Assembly (NCBI GenBank): GCA_023263735.1
Contig: JALQUQ010000031.1
Span: 1 to 13,789 of the forward strand
Reading direction: 5' to 3'
Source of the DNA: Paracoccaceae bacterium
GTDB taxonomy: Bacteria > Pseudomonadota > Alphaproteobacteria > Rhodobacterales > Rhodobacteraceae
DNA: 13,789 nt
Numbering within the stretch: the stretch's first letter is position 1; the number at the start of each line of letters is the position of its first letter. Below the pieces are notes generated by a model. The model saw only the letters and a list, made by a program, of their open reading frames with translations. It was not told the origin of the DNA and did no database searches. Position numbers and translations under genes: made by a program. Positions 6,883-13,152 of this stretch are shown here, piece by piece.

Positions 6883-8460
6883 CTAATACCCCAAGGCCAA
6901 GCCGTCTTTGCGTGGATCAGAGCCCCCGATTAGCACACCATCCGCGCCGATCACAATTGCCTGCGCCCCGCCCAGCGGCACGCGCGGCGCGACCACCTTG
7001 TGCCCCAGTTCGGCCAGACGGGCCCAAACCTCGGGCGGATAGCCCCGTTCCAGTTGCAGCCCATCCGGGCCTGCAAAACTGCGCGGGGCATCGATGGCCG
7101 CCTGAATATCCAGCCCGAAATCCTCAAGGTTGCTGACCAGACGGCTGTGGCCACAGGGTTGATAGGCCCCACCCATCACCCCAAAGGGCATGGTGACGCG
7201 CCCGTTGGCCAGCACCATCCCCGGAATGATCGTGTGCATGGGCCGCTTTCCCGGCCCCGCCTCATTCGGGTGGCCGGGGATCAGGGAAAATCCGGCCCCA
7301 CGGTTTTGGAACAGAATGCCAAATTTTTCCGACGCATGGCCTGTGCCAAATCCCCAAAAGATCGAATAGATCAGCGAAACCGCCATCCGATCGCGGTCGA
7401 CAACGGTGATATAGACGGTGTCGCGATGCACAGCCTCGGTCAGGGCCTGCGGATCGGGCATCGCCCGGTTCTGGTCGATCAGCGCCGCCAGACGTGCCGC
7501 CGTTTCATCCGCCAACATGTGATCAAGCCGCACCGTATAGTCGGCATCCGCCAAGAACCGATTGCGGGCATCATAGGCCAGTTTGGCCGCCTCAGCCTCG
7601 ATATGCGCGCGCTCGGCCCCCCAAGGGTCAAGCGCCGCCAGATCGAAATGCGACAGGATCTTCAGCATCAACAGCGCCGTCGCCCCCTGCCCGTTCGGCG
7701 GATGCTCGGCCACGGTCACCGATTTGTAGGGCGCGGCGACCGGTTCGGCCCAATCGCACTGGGTGGCGGCCAGATCGTCATGGGTATGCGTGCCGCCCAA
7801 GGCCGCAAGGCTTTGGATCAGGTCATCCGCCACCTCCCCCTCATAAAATCCGGCGCGACCGCGTTCAGCGATATGGCGCAACGCTTTTGCCTGCCCCGGG
7901 GCGCGAAACACCTGCCCAACCTGCGGCGCCCGGCCCGAAATCAGGAAATGGTCACGGGCCGCCCCCTTCAGCACCGCCGCATCCTGATGCCAGTCAAAGG
8001 CCACGCGCGGCGCAACGGGAATGCCATTTTCGGCGTAATGAAGGGCGGGCGCCAGCAGATCGGCAAGGGCCATCCGCCCCCAATCGGCATTCAGGCGGCA
8101 AAAGGCATCCACGGCGCCGGGCAGGGTCACCGCCTCGACCCCGCGCAGGGGCACGGTTTCATGGCCAGCCTGTCGCAGGCGATCCGCGCTCAACCCCGCG
8201 GGCGCGCGGCCCGAGCCGTTCAACGCCAGCACCCGCTCCTCTCCCGCGGGTTTCAAAAGCACAAAGCAATCGCCCCCCAACCCGGTCATCTGGGGTTCGC
8301 ACAGGCCCAGCACCACGGCCCCCGCAACCGCGGCATCGGCGGCATTTCCCCCACGGCGCAGCACATCCACAGCGATCTGCGCCGCCAAGGGGTGCGAGGT
8401 CGCACACATGCCATTCGCGGCATAGGTCGCTGATCGGCCCGGCAACTGGAAATCACGCAT
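6883..8460 (-). CDS. Gamma-glutamyltransferase-family Ntn hydrolase, probably cytoplasmic
   Basis: 525 residues, in the range of the GGT family, whose precursors self-cleave before a threonine into large and small subunits. The probable cleavage threonine is Thr348 in HRDTVYITVVD, giving a small subunit of 178 residues. GGNAADAAVA, MTGLGGDCF and the C-terminal PFGVMGGAYQPCGH motif are family markers. Two points argue against a classical periplasmic glutathione hydrolase. There is no signal peptide (N-terminus MRDFQLPGRSATYAANGMCA), and the Ser-Ser pair of true GGT (RPLSSMSP) is replaced by RPMHTIIPG, as in the YwrD/HpxW-like branch, which includes an oxamate amidohydrolase. The strong AGGGGGG ribosome binding site at 8465-8471 supports the start. 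It is the first gene of the unit with msrC and the GFA gene. The substrate is undetermined. Confidence 0.87.
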   Translation of the reverse strand: MRDFQLPGRSATYAANGMCATSHPLAAQIAVDVLRRGGNAADAAVAGAVVLGLCEPQMTGLGGDCFVLLKPAGEERVLALNGSGRAPAGLSADRLRQAGHETVPLRGVEAVTLPGAVDAFCRLNADWGRMALADLLAPALHYAENGIPVAPRVAFDWHQDAAVLKGAARDHFLISGRAPQVGQVFRAPGQAKALRHIAERGRAGFYEGEVADDLIQSLAALGGTHTHDDLAATQCDWAEPVAAPYKSVTVAEHPPNGQGATALLMLKILSHFDLAALDPWGAERAHIEAEAAKLAYDARNRFLADADYTVRLDHMLADETAARLAALIDQNRAMPDPQALTEAVHRDTVYITVVDRDRMAVSLIYSIFWGFGTGHASEKFGILFQNRGAGFSLIPGHPNEAGPGKRPMHTIIPGMVLANGRVTMPFGVMGGAYQPCGHSRLVSNLEDFGLDIQAAIDAPRSFAGPDGLQLERGYPPEVWARLAELGHKVVAPRVPLGGAQAIVIGADGVLIGGSDPRKDGLALGY

Positions 8461-8471
8461 AAAGCCCCCCT

Positions 8472-8488
8472 ATCGACGTTTGGTCGAT
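8472..8488. promoter_or_regulatory. Operator-like inverted repeat over the -10/+1 region
   Basis: A perfect six-base inverted repeat with a five-base centre; on the minus strand it reads ATCGACCAAACGTCGAT. It begins inside the proposed -10 box and ends just before the AGGGGGG ribosome binding site. A repressor bound here would block polymerase, so negative control of the Ntn-hydrolase/msrC/GFA unit is the natural inference. The regulator is not identifiable, and none is encoded next to it. Confidence 0.45.
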
Positions 8489-8514
8489 GCTAGTTTTCCT
8501 GACGCCTGTGTCAA
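8487..8514 (-). promoter_or_regulatory. Sigma-70-type promoter for the Ntn-hydrolase/msrC/GFA unit
   Basis: On the minus strand a consensus -35 TTGACA (8514-8509) is followed after 16 bases by TAGCAT (8492-8487), which matches four of six -10 positions. The predicted transcript starts near 8480, leaving about 20 bases of leader that includes the ribosome binding site. This is the best promoter match I found in the window. Confidence 0.6.
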
Positions 8515-8515
8515 A

Positions 8516-8676
8516 GGGGAGAGCCCCGGTGCCGTGAACTGGGTGGGGGCAAAATTCCACGGCACCGAGGGAAGCCTTATGCAGCTACAAGACTGGTTAT
8601 CGCCGGGGGGCGCGTCAAATTTGGGGGCAAATTCGGGCATCTTCGCGACCAAAGTCACCCATTGCGCAACAATCGG
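8516..8676. other. Intergenic stretch rich in inverted repeats, no gene
   Basis: Between the -35 box of the Ntn-hydrolase promoter and the anti-sigma kinase stop there is no convincing gene. It contains GGGG-AGAG-CCCC (8516-8527), a perfect 10-bp stem CGGTGCCGTG/CACGGCACCG (8527-8536 and 8558-8567, loop of 21), an AATTTG-GGGG-CAAATT hairpin (8618-8633) and the palindrome TTGCGCAA (8662-8669). A further stem, CGGTC/GACCG (8674-8690), spans the kinase stop codon. None is followed by a good T-run on either strand. A structured RNA, a protein-binding region or a Rho-type end are possible. Confidence 0.4.
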
Positions 8677-9126
8677 TCAAAGTTGGACCGGTTGTTTATC
8701 CATGATCCGAAACGACAGCAGATTGCGGCCCGCTTCGCGGCGATATTCCAGATCTTGCGACAATTCCCGAATCAAGAACCAGCCAAAGCCCCCTTCGGGC
8801 AAATCTTCGACCGCGCCCTGTCTGGGTAATAAGCCCGCGGGCAAGGTTTCATTGGGCATCGGATGCCCACGATCGACGACATTGAACAAAAGCCCATCCA
8901 TCGCCGGGGTGACGACCAGTTCAATCTCCCCCTCCTGATCGCGATAGCCGTGTTCGACGATGTTGTTCAAAACCTCGGCCAGAACCAGTTCGACGTTGAA
9001 CCGCATTTCGGGCGTGGGAAGGTCTGCCCCCATGGCCTGAAAAAACCGGCACAGCGCTTCGCGCACATCTTCGGTTCGGGCGGGGATGACCATCTGGCAT
9101 GCGCAGGGAAATCGATCAAACCGCAT
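8677..9126 (-). CDS. Anti-sigma-factor serine kinase, HATPase (RsbW/SpoIIAB-like)
   Basis: 149 residues, a single GHKL ATPase domain. The N box is LAEVLNNIVEHGY (Glu51, Asn54, Asn55, His59), the G1 box is DRGHPMP (Asp85), and the G2 box is EGGFGWFLIREL (111-122). Such proteins bind ATP, phosphorylate a STAS partner on serine, and switch between that partner and a sigma factor or other target. The ATG at 9126 lies inside the last codons of the STAS gene (11-base overlap). An upstream in-frame start at 9162 would add 12 residues that read as antigen-like shadow of the STAS frame. The pair resembles RbaV/RbaW of Rhodobacter capsulatus, which affect gene transfer agent production; orthology is inferred from arrangement and family only. 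Neither a PP2C phosphatase nor a sigma factor is in the window. Confidence 0.87.
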   Translation of the reverse strand: MRFDRFPCACQMVIPARTEDVREALCRFFQAMGADLPTPEMRFNVELVLAEVLNNIVEHGYRDQEGEIELVVTPAMDGLLFNVVDRGHPMPNETLPAGLLPRQGAVEDLPEGGFGWFLIRELSQDLEYRREAGRNLLSFRIMDKQPVQL

Positions 9127-9451
9127 CGCGCAAGGGTTCCGGCCGGTTTGGATGGATGACAAACACGCGGTCCATCCGCGTCAGGCGAAACACCTTTTCC
9201 ACCGGCGGTGACAGGTTGCAAAGTTCAAGGTTTCGCTCTGCCCCCAACATCTTGCGCACGGCAACCACCGCACCCAACCCGCTGGAGTCGATAAATTCGA
9301 CCAGAGACAGGTCAAGAACAACCCGCCCCTCCCATCCGTCAAGCTGGGTACGAACCCCTTCTTTGAAATCGATGGCCCCCGCCGCATCAATCCGATGTTC
9401 GTCAACCTTGATGATGCAAATCCCGTCGGCGCGACTGCTTTGAAACTTCAT
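9116..9451 (-). CDS. STAS-domain anti-sigma-factor antagonist (SpoIIAA/RsbV-like)
   Basis: 111 residues, one STAS domain. The phosphorylation loop is LVEFIDSSGLGAVV. Ser57 aligns with the serine of SpoIIAA (Ser58) that its kinase phosphorylates. In this family the unphosphorylated form binds the kinase and frees the sigma factor or other target. AGAGGGAG at 9457-9464, five bases before the ATG, fixes the start. The gene overlaps the kinase gene by 11 bases, so the two are made in a fixed ratio. hspQ lies 82 bases upstream on the same strand. A TTGACG at 9503-9508 could be a -35 element, but no good -10 follows. The likely role is the antagonist half of a partner switch controlling a stress or stationary-phase response, possibly an RbaV equivalent. 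Confidence 0.9.
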   Translation of the reverse strand: MKFQSSRADGICIIKVDEHRIDAAGAIDFKEGVRTQLDGWEGRVVLDLSLVEFIDSSGLGAVVAVRKMLGAERNLELCNLSPPVEKVFRLTRMDRVFVIHPNRPEPLRDAV

Positions 9452-9531
9452 GGCAACTCCCTCTTTGACAGGGGTTACGCTAGGAGAAGTTCCTTACCGG
9501 GTCGTCAACAGACGCCGGAAAAACCACGGGA

Positions 9532-9548
9532 TTTCAATTCAATTGAAA
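9532..9548. repeat. Inverted repeat TTTCAATT-C-AATTGAAA at the hspQ stop codon
   Basis: A perfect eight-base inverted repeat with a one-base centre covers the last codons and stop of hspQ. The single-base centre is too small for a tight RNA loop and the stem is AT-rich, so it is a poor terminator. It could be a protein-binding site upstream of the STAS/kinase pair or a by-product of the CAA-TTG-AAT coding sequence. Confidence 0.3.
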
Positions 9549-9860
9549 CTGCAACGGGTAACGCCCGTTCGAGAATTCCCCGAACAGATCGCCCAGATCC
9601 GGGTGACCAACCGGTTCGCCCGTATCGTCGGGAACCAGATTCTGTTCTGACACATAGGCGACGTAATAGGTCTGATCGTTTTCGGCCAGCAGGTGATAAA
9701 ACGGCTGGTCTTTTGACGGGCGGCTGTCTTCGGGGATGTTTTCATACCATTCGTCAGTATTCGAAAACATCGCGTCCACGTCGAAAACCACGCCGCGAAA
9801 CGGATGTTTGCGGTGACGGACAATCTGCCCAAGGTGGTACTTCGGGTTTGATTTCAGCAT
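9534..9860 (-). CDS. hspQ: Heat shock protein HspQ (YccV-like)
   Basis: 108 residues, close to E. coli HspQ (105). The family motifs are visible: YHLGQIVRHRKHPFRGVVFDVD at 8-29, then QPFYHLLAEND at 52-62 and YVAYVSEQNL at 66-75. In enterobacteria HspQ is a Lon-protease specificity-enhancing factor and was first described as a hemimethylated-DNA-binding protein. It is cytoplasmic. The start is preceded by GGGGG ten bases upstream (9871-9875) and by two other ATG triplets at 9870 and 9865, both out of frame. A CTTGATG sequence at 9911-9917 is compatible with a heat-shock-type -35, but I see no convincing -10. The stop lies in a 17-base inverted repeat (TTTCAATT-C-AATTGAAA, 9532-9548). It is divergent from the permease gene. 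Confidence 0.92.
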   Translation of the reverse strand: MLKSNPKYHLGQIVRHRKHPFRGVVFDVDAMFSNTDEWYENIPEDSRPSKDQPFYHLLAENDQTYYVAYVSEQNLVPDDTGEPVGHPDLGDLFGEFSNGRYPLQFQLN

Positions 9861-9943
9861 AGCATTGCATCCCCCAGCCTCCGAAAGTAATCCCGTCGAA
9901 AGCGAATGTCCATCAAGCCGACGACAGAATAAGGAAACAGTCT

Positions 9944-10825
9944 GTGGCCCTGCTTTTCACAGTTCTCGAAATCGTTGCCCCCGTTGCCATTCTGGGGGCG
10001 GTGGGGTTCATCTGGGTTCGGGCCGGGTTCGAATATCGACTGGAATTCATCACGCGTCTGTCGATGACGCTGGCCGTGCCGCCCCTGATGTTCACCTCGC
10101 TGATGAAAAGCGAAATCGACCCTGCGGCTTTGGGGGCCCTGACCGTGGCCTCGGCCCTGACTTATGCGGTCCTGTCGTTGGTGTTCTGGATCGTGGTGCG
10201 CAGCCTTGGGCTCAGCCCCCGGACCTATCTGGCGCCGCTGATCTTTGGCAACACCGGCAACGTCGGCCTGCCGCTTTCGCTGTTTGCCTTTGGCAATGCG
10301 GGATTTGCCTATGCGGTGGTGATCTTTTCCGTCATGGCGATCTTTTCCTTTACCATCGGGGTCTGGCTTGTTTCGGGCGGCGGCTCGCCCCTGCGCGCGC
10401 TGAAAGAGCCCGTGACATGGGGCACCCTGCTGGGCGCGCTGTTTCTGTGGCAAGGGTGGCACACACCGGTCTGGCTGACCAATGCACTGGTGCTTTTGGG
10501 GCAAATCTCGATCCCGTTGATGCTGATCACCCTTGGCGTGGCCGTGGCGCGGCTGTCTGCGGGGCATCTGGGCAAGGCTTTTGCCCTGTCGATCCTGCGT
10601 CTGGCCATCTGTGCCAGCATCGCCATCGGCATCGGTCTGTGGTTCGATCTGGACCGCGTCGCCTTTTCCATTCTGGTGCTGCAGATTTCGACCCCGGTGG
10701 CCGTCACCTCGTACATGCTGGCCGAAAAATATGGGGCGGATTCGGATGCCGTGGCCAGTCTCGTCATCGCATCGACCCTGCTTTCGGTGCTTTCTTTGCC
10801 GATCACTCTCGGTTTTCTGATCTGA
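9944..10825 (+). CDS. AEC (auxin efflux carrier) family permease
   Basis: 293 residues with about ten hydrophobic helices in two halves, as in AEC/bile-acid-transporter-fold permeases. The first-half motif PPLMFTSLMKS and the helix-break motif GNTGNVGLPLSLFAFG (about 102-117) are typical. The second half carries GQISIPLMLITLGVAVARL and a matching broken helix LQISTPVAVTSYMLAEKYGAD, with SLVIASTLLSVLSLP near the end. It probably exports or takes up an organic anion across the inner membrane; the substrate is unknown. The start is GTG, chosen because AAGGA (9931-9935) lies eight bases before it and the first helix begins at once. An open frame upstream belongs to hspQ antisense. The transglycosylase gene follows after 85 bases on the same strand, so co-transcription is possible. 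Confidence 0.87.
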   Translation: MALLFTVLEIVAPVAILGAVGFIWVRAGFEYRLEFITRLSMTLAVPPLMFTSLMKSEIDPAALGALTVASALTYAVLSLVFWIVVRSLGLSPRTYLAPLIFGNTGNVGLPLSLFAFGNAGFAYAVVIFSVMAIFSFTIGVWLVSGGGSPLRALKEPVTWGTLLGALFLWQGWHTPVWLTNALVLLGQISIPLMLITLGVAVARLSAGHLGKAFALSILRLAICASIAIGIGLWFDLDRVAFSILVLQISTPVAVTSYMLAEKYGADSDAVASLVIASTLLSVLSLPITLGFLI

Positions 10826-10910
10826 ATTCCGCCTTTCCGATGCGATGGCCCATTTTCCCAACGGAAGAAATCGCCTATCCTTTGCAAAACGACAAAAAAG
10901 CGAGAGGCAG

Positions 10911-11492
10911 ATGAGCAGAGTTCTCCGCGCGTCGATCCTGTGTCTTGTCCTTGCATCATGCGGGGGTGGGAACTTTTCGGCGCCCCGTGATTTGGAAAAC
11001 GCATGCGCGATCGTGCGCGAACGTCCGCAATATCTGCGGGCCATGCAGGCGACCGAGCGGAAATGGGGCATTCCCATTCCCGTGCAGATGGCCATTATCC
11101 ATCAGGAATCAAAGTTCGTCGGCAATGCGCGCACCCCGCACCGCTATGCCTTGGGGATCATTCCGATGGGCCGCCAATCGTCGGCTTATGGCTATTCGCA
11201 GGCGTTGGATGGGACGTGGGAAGAATATGTCCGGGCCGAACGGCGGGGCAGCGCCCGGCGCGACCGCATTCAGGACGCCACGGATTTCATGGGCTGGTAT
11301 ATGGACGAATCCACCCGAAAGCTGGGCATTTCCAAATCGGATGCGCAAAGCCAGTATCTGGCCTATCACGAAGGCCGCACCGGGTTTTCCCGCCAAACCT
11401 ATCTGGCAAAAGACTGGTTGGTTGATGTCGCGGCCAAGGTTCAGTCCCGCGCCGAACTTTATGCGGCGCAATTGTCCAGTTGCCGTCGCTGA
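10911..11492 (+). CDS. Transglycosylase SLT-domain lipoprotein
   Basis: 193 residues. The N-terminus MSRVLRASILCLVLASCGGG is a lipoprotein signal with lipobox LASC, so Cys17 would be lipidated and the protein anchored in the envelope. Gly18 rather than Asp follows the Cys, which favours outer-membrane sorting. The catalytic region IPIPVQMAIIHQESKF has the lysozyme-like Glu66 after ES-type spacing, and YALGIIPMGRQSSAYGYSQAL resembles the SLT GYSQ(A/M) motif. YLAYHEGRTGF and the C-terminal WLVDVAAKV complete the family pattern. It probably cleaves peptidoglycan between MurNAc and GlcNAc. The start follows GAGAGG at 10902-10907; an in-frame upstream extension to 10845 has no lipoprotein features. 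It ends at a hairpin shared with convergent lolA. Confidence 0.87.
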   Translation: MSRVLRASILCLVLASCGGGNFSAPRDLENACAIVRERPQYLRAMQATERKWGIPIPVQMAIIHQESKFVGNARTPHRYALGIIPMGRQSSAYGYSQALDGTWEEYVRAERRGSARRDRIQDATDFMGWYMDESTRKLGISKSDAQSQYLAYHEGRTGFSRQTYLAKDWLVDVAAKVQSRAELYAAQLSSCRR

Positions 11493-11498
11493 CGATGT

Positions 11499-11522
11499 GG
11501 GCAGGGGGCATTGCCCCTGCCC
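11499..11522. terminator. Hairpin between convergent transglycosylase and lolA genes
   Basis: A perfect nine-base-pair stem, GGGCAGGGG/CCCCTGCCC, with loop GCATTG sits seven bases after the transglycosylase stop and ten before the lolA stop. It is the strongest GC hairpin in the window. T-runs are short on both sides, so it is probably a bidirectional but not classical terminator. Confidence 0.6.
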
Positions 11523-11531
11523 TGTTCACCT

Positions 11532-12137
11532 TTAGCGGCGTGCCCGCTTTTCCGTCTCGACCGTGATGTTGAAAAGCGACGCTGGAAAATCCTTGCCTTT
11601 CTTCATTTCGCCCAGAATGACGGTGGTCTGATTGCCCGAGTCATCCGTGACAACCCATTGGCGCAGTTCAACCGGCGCGTTGGTAAAGACCAGTTCAATG
11701 CTGCCATAGTCAGGGTGCTCTGGGTCTTGTGCCTTGACGCGGGTCGTATTTTCCACCTCTTGGTGCCCCACCACCATATTGGCCCGCGCCAGATTGACCT
11801 TATCTGCCAGGATCAGGCTCAGCGGGGTTCGGCTCAGCGGATATTGGTTGGGCGGCTGGTTCGATTTGTCATCGAATACCGCAACCTGCTGCCCCCCCGC
11901 CAACACCAGACTCTTGTCCGGCGGCGCATATTCAAACCGCATCCGACCGGGACGCTTGATGTACAGATGCCCGGTGGAAATGGTCCCATCCGAATTGATC
12001 TGGGTAAAATCCGCCTCGGCCGTGATCAGACCGTTCAGATAGGCGGACAACGTGGACAAAGCGATCTTTTCTGCCAGCGCCGGGCTGGCAAACAGGATCA
12101 GGGCAAGCGGGGCCAACAGGGCAGTGCGACGGTTCAT
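11532..12137 (-). CDS. lolA: Outer-membrane lipoprotein carrier protein LolA
   Basis: 201 residues. It is a periplasmic chaperone that takes lipoproteins from LolCDE and carries them to the outer membrane. The N-terminus MNRRTALLAPLALILFASPALA is a clean Sec signal peptide, with cleavage before Glu23. The body has LolA-like motifs: FTQINSDGTISTGHLYIKRPGRMRFEY at about 44-70, then VLAGGQQVAVFDDKSNQ and PLSLILADKV. The ATG at 12137 lacks a Shine-Dalgarno sequence, and a promoter-like TATATA begins eight bases before it, so a leaderless mRNA is possible. The other candidate is ATG at 12173, preceded by AAGGGTGG, which would add 12 residues before the signal peptide. It converges on the transglycosylase gene and is divergent from the hydrolase. 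Confidence 0.92.
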   Translation of the reverse strand: MNRRTALLAPLALILFASPALAEKIALSTLSAYLNGLITAEADFTQINSDGTISTGHLYIKRPGRMRFEYAPPDKSLVLAGGQQVAVFDDKSNQPPNQYPLSRTPLSLILADKVNLARANMVVGHQEVENTTRVKAQDPEHPDYGSIELVFTNAPVELRQWVVTDDSGNQTTVILGEMKKGKDFPASLFNITVETEKRARR

Positions 12138-12144
12138 ACCGCGA

Positions 12145-12173
12145 TATATACTTTGCCCCGCTTTGGGTTTCAT
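12145..12173 (-). promoter_or_regulatory. Possible lolA promoter giving a leaderless transcript
   Basis: On the minus strand ATGAAA (12173-12168, four of six -35 matches) is followed after 17 bases by TATATA (12150-12145). The predicted start of transcription falls at about 12138, next to the lolA ATG. The ATG of the -35 box is itself the alternative lolA start codon, so the two models exclude each other. Confidence 0.4.
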
Positions 12174-12321
12174 CCACCCTTCGAAAAAATCGCAGAAACG
12201 TGCATTTCGCGTGACCCCGCCCCGCATCGCCCGCCGGAAATTGTGGGGAAGACAATCGCGGGGGTTCCGTTTTGGCCGCAGCCCTGTTTACTTGACCGCG
12301 CCCTCCGCGATCAGGTTTTCG

Positions 12322-13152
12322 ATGACAAAGCACTTCACCACCCCCGACGGACTGAAACTGGCCTACAGCGATGAAGGTGAGGGCCTGCCGGTCCTGTGCC
12401 TGTCTGGCCTGACCCGCACCATGCGCGATTTCGATTATCTGCGCCCACATCTGCCGCCCTGCCGCATGATCCGCATGGATTATCGGGGACGGGGGGGCAG
12501 CGATTGGTCGGGGGCCGAAACCTATACCGTTCCGCAAGAGGCCAAGGATGCCCTTGATCTGCTGGATCATCTGGGGCTGGAAAAAGTCGCGGTGATCGGC
12601 ACCTCGCGCGGGGGGCTGATCGGCATGTTGCTGGCCATGCTGGCCAAACCGCGCCTGATCGGGCTGTTGATGAATGATGTGGGGCCGGTGATCGAACGGG
12701 CCGGGCTGGAGCGGATTTTTGATTACGTCGGCCGCAATCCGTCAAAGAAAACCTATGACGCCGCCGCCGAAGCCATGCCACGGGTGTCGCCCGGCTTTGC
12801 CAATGTGCCCGCCAGCCGCTGGCGGGAAGAGGTTGAAAAGCATTACGACGAAACCCCCGATGGCCTGCGCATCAATTACGACCCGGCGCTGCGTCAGTCC
12901 TTTCTGGCGGCCTTTGAGGGCCCTGCGGTGGATCTGTGGCCGCTTTATGATGCCATCGCGCCCTTGCCCGTGGCGATCATCCGGGGGGCAAATTCCGATC
13001 TTCTGTCGCGGGAAACGGTGGCCGAAATGGCGCGCCGCCGCCCCGATCTAATCCAGACCGAAGTGCCCGACCGCGCGCATATCCCCTATCTTGACGAACC
13101 GGAGTCGATTGCCGTCGTGCATCAATTCCTGAAAGCCTGCCAGAATGTTTGA
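12322..13152 (+). CDS. Alpha/beta hydrolase
   Basis: 276 residues, a single alpha/beta hydrolase domain without signal peptide, so cytoplasmic. The nucleophile elbow is GTSRGG with Ser95, the likely acid is Asp226 in GANSDLLS, and the histidine is His253 in DRAHIPYLDEP. The oxyanion region LCLSGLTRTMRDF (25-37) and MDYRGRGGSDW (52-62) are also typical. This type includes esterases, lactonases and C-C hydrolases; the substrate is unknown. The start at 12322 has AGG seven bases upstream and gives the expected MTKHFTTPDGLKLAYSDEG beginning; earlier in-frame codons cover the divergent gap with lolA. Its stop overlaps the dehydratase start by eight bases, so the two are translated together and may act in one catabolic route. 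Confidence 0.88.
   Translation: MTKHFTTPDGLKLAYSDEGEGLPVLCLSGLTRTMRDFDYLRPHLPPCRMIRMDYRGRGGSDWSGAETYTVPQEAKDALDLLDHLGLEKVAVIGTSRGGLIGMLLAMLAKPRLIGLLMNDVGPVIERAGLERIFDYVGRNPSKKTYDAAAEAMPRVSPGFANVPASRWREEVEKHYDETPDGLRINYDPALRQSFLAAFEGPAVDLWPLYDAIAPLPVAIIRGANSDLLSRETVAEMARRRPDLIQTEVPDRAHIPYLDEPESIAVVHQFLKACQNV

Noticed and set aside
7000..8433. Plus-strand open frame of 477 codons opposite the GGT-family gene
   Set aside because: Composition is Arg/Pro/Gln/His-rich and no family is recognisable. The minus-strand gene has a promoter, ribosome binding site and catalytic motifs.
8516..8580. Cobalamin, glycine or SRP-like structured RNA
   Set aside because: Fragments such as AGGGAAGCC and GGGGAGAG recall such RNAs, but the conserved cores are missing and no fitting gene lies downstream on the plus strand.
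8470..8938. Small frames in the gap before the GGT-family gene: minus 8470-8658 (62 codons, GTG start) and plus 8480-8938
   Set aside because: There is no good ribosome binding site. The minus frame covers the mapped promoter elements, and the plus frame runs antisense into the kinase gene. Neither resembles a known protein.
9464..9493. ECF-type promoter (GGAACTT-N17-GTCAAA) in front of the STAS gene
   Set aside because: The predicted transcription start would fall inside the ribosome binding site, about seven bases before the ATG, so the mRNA would lose the strong AGAGGGAG sequence.
9854..11095. Minus-strand frame of 413 codons opposite the permease and transglycosylase
   Set aside because: It is low-complexity Gln/His/Arg/Asp-rich and antisense to two well-supported plus-strand genes.
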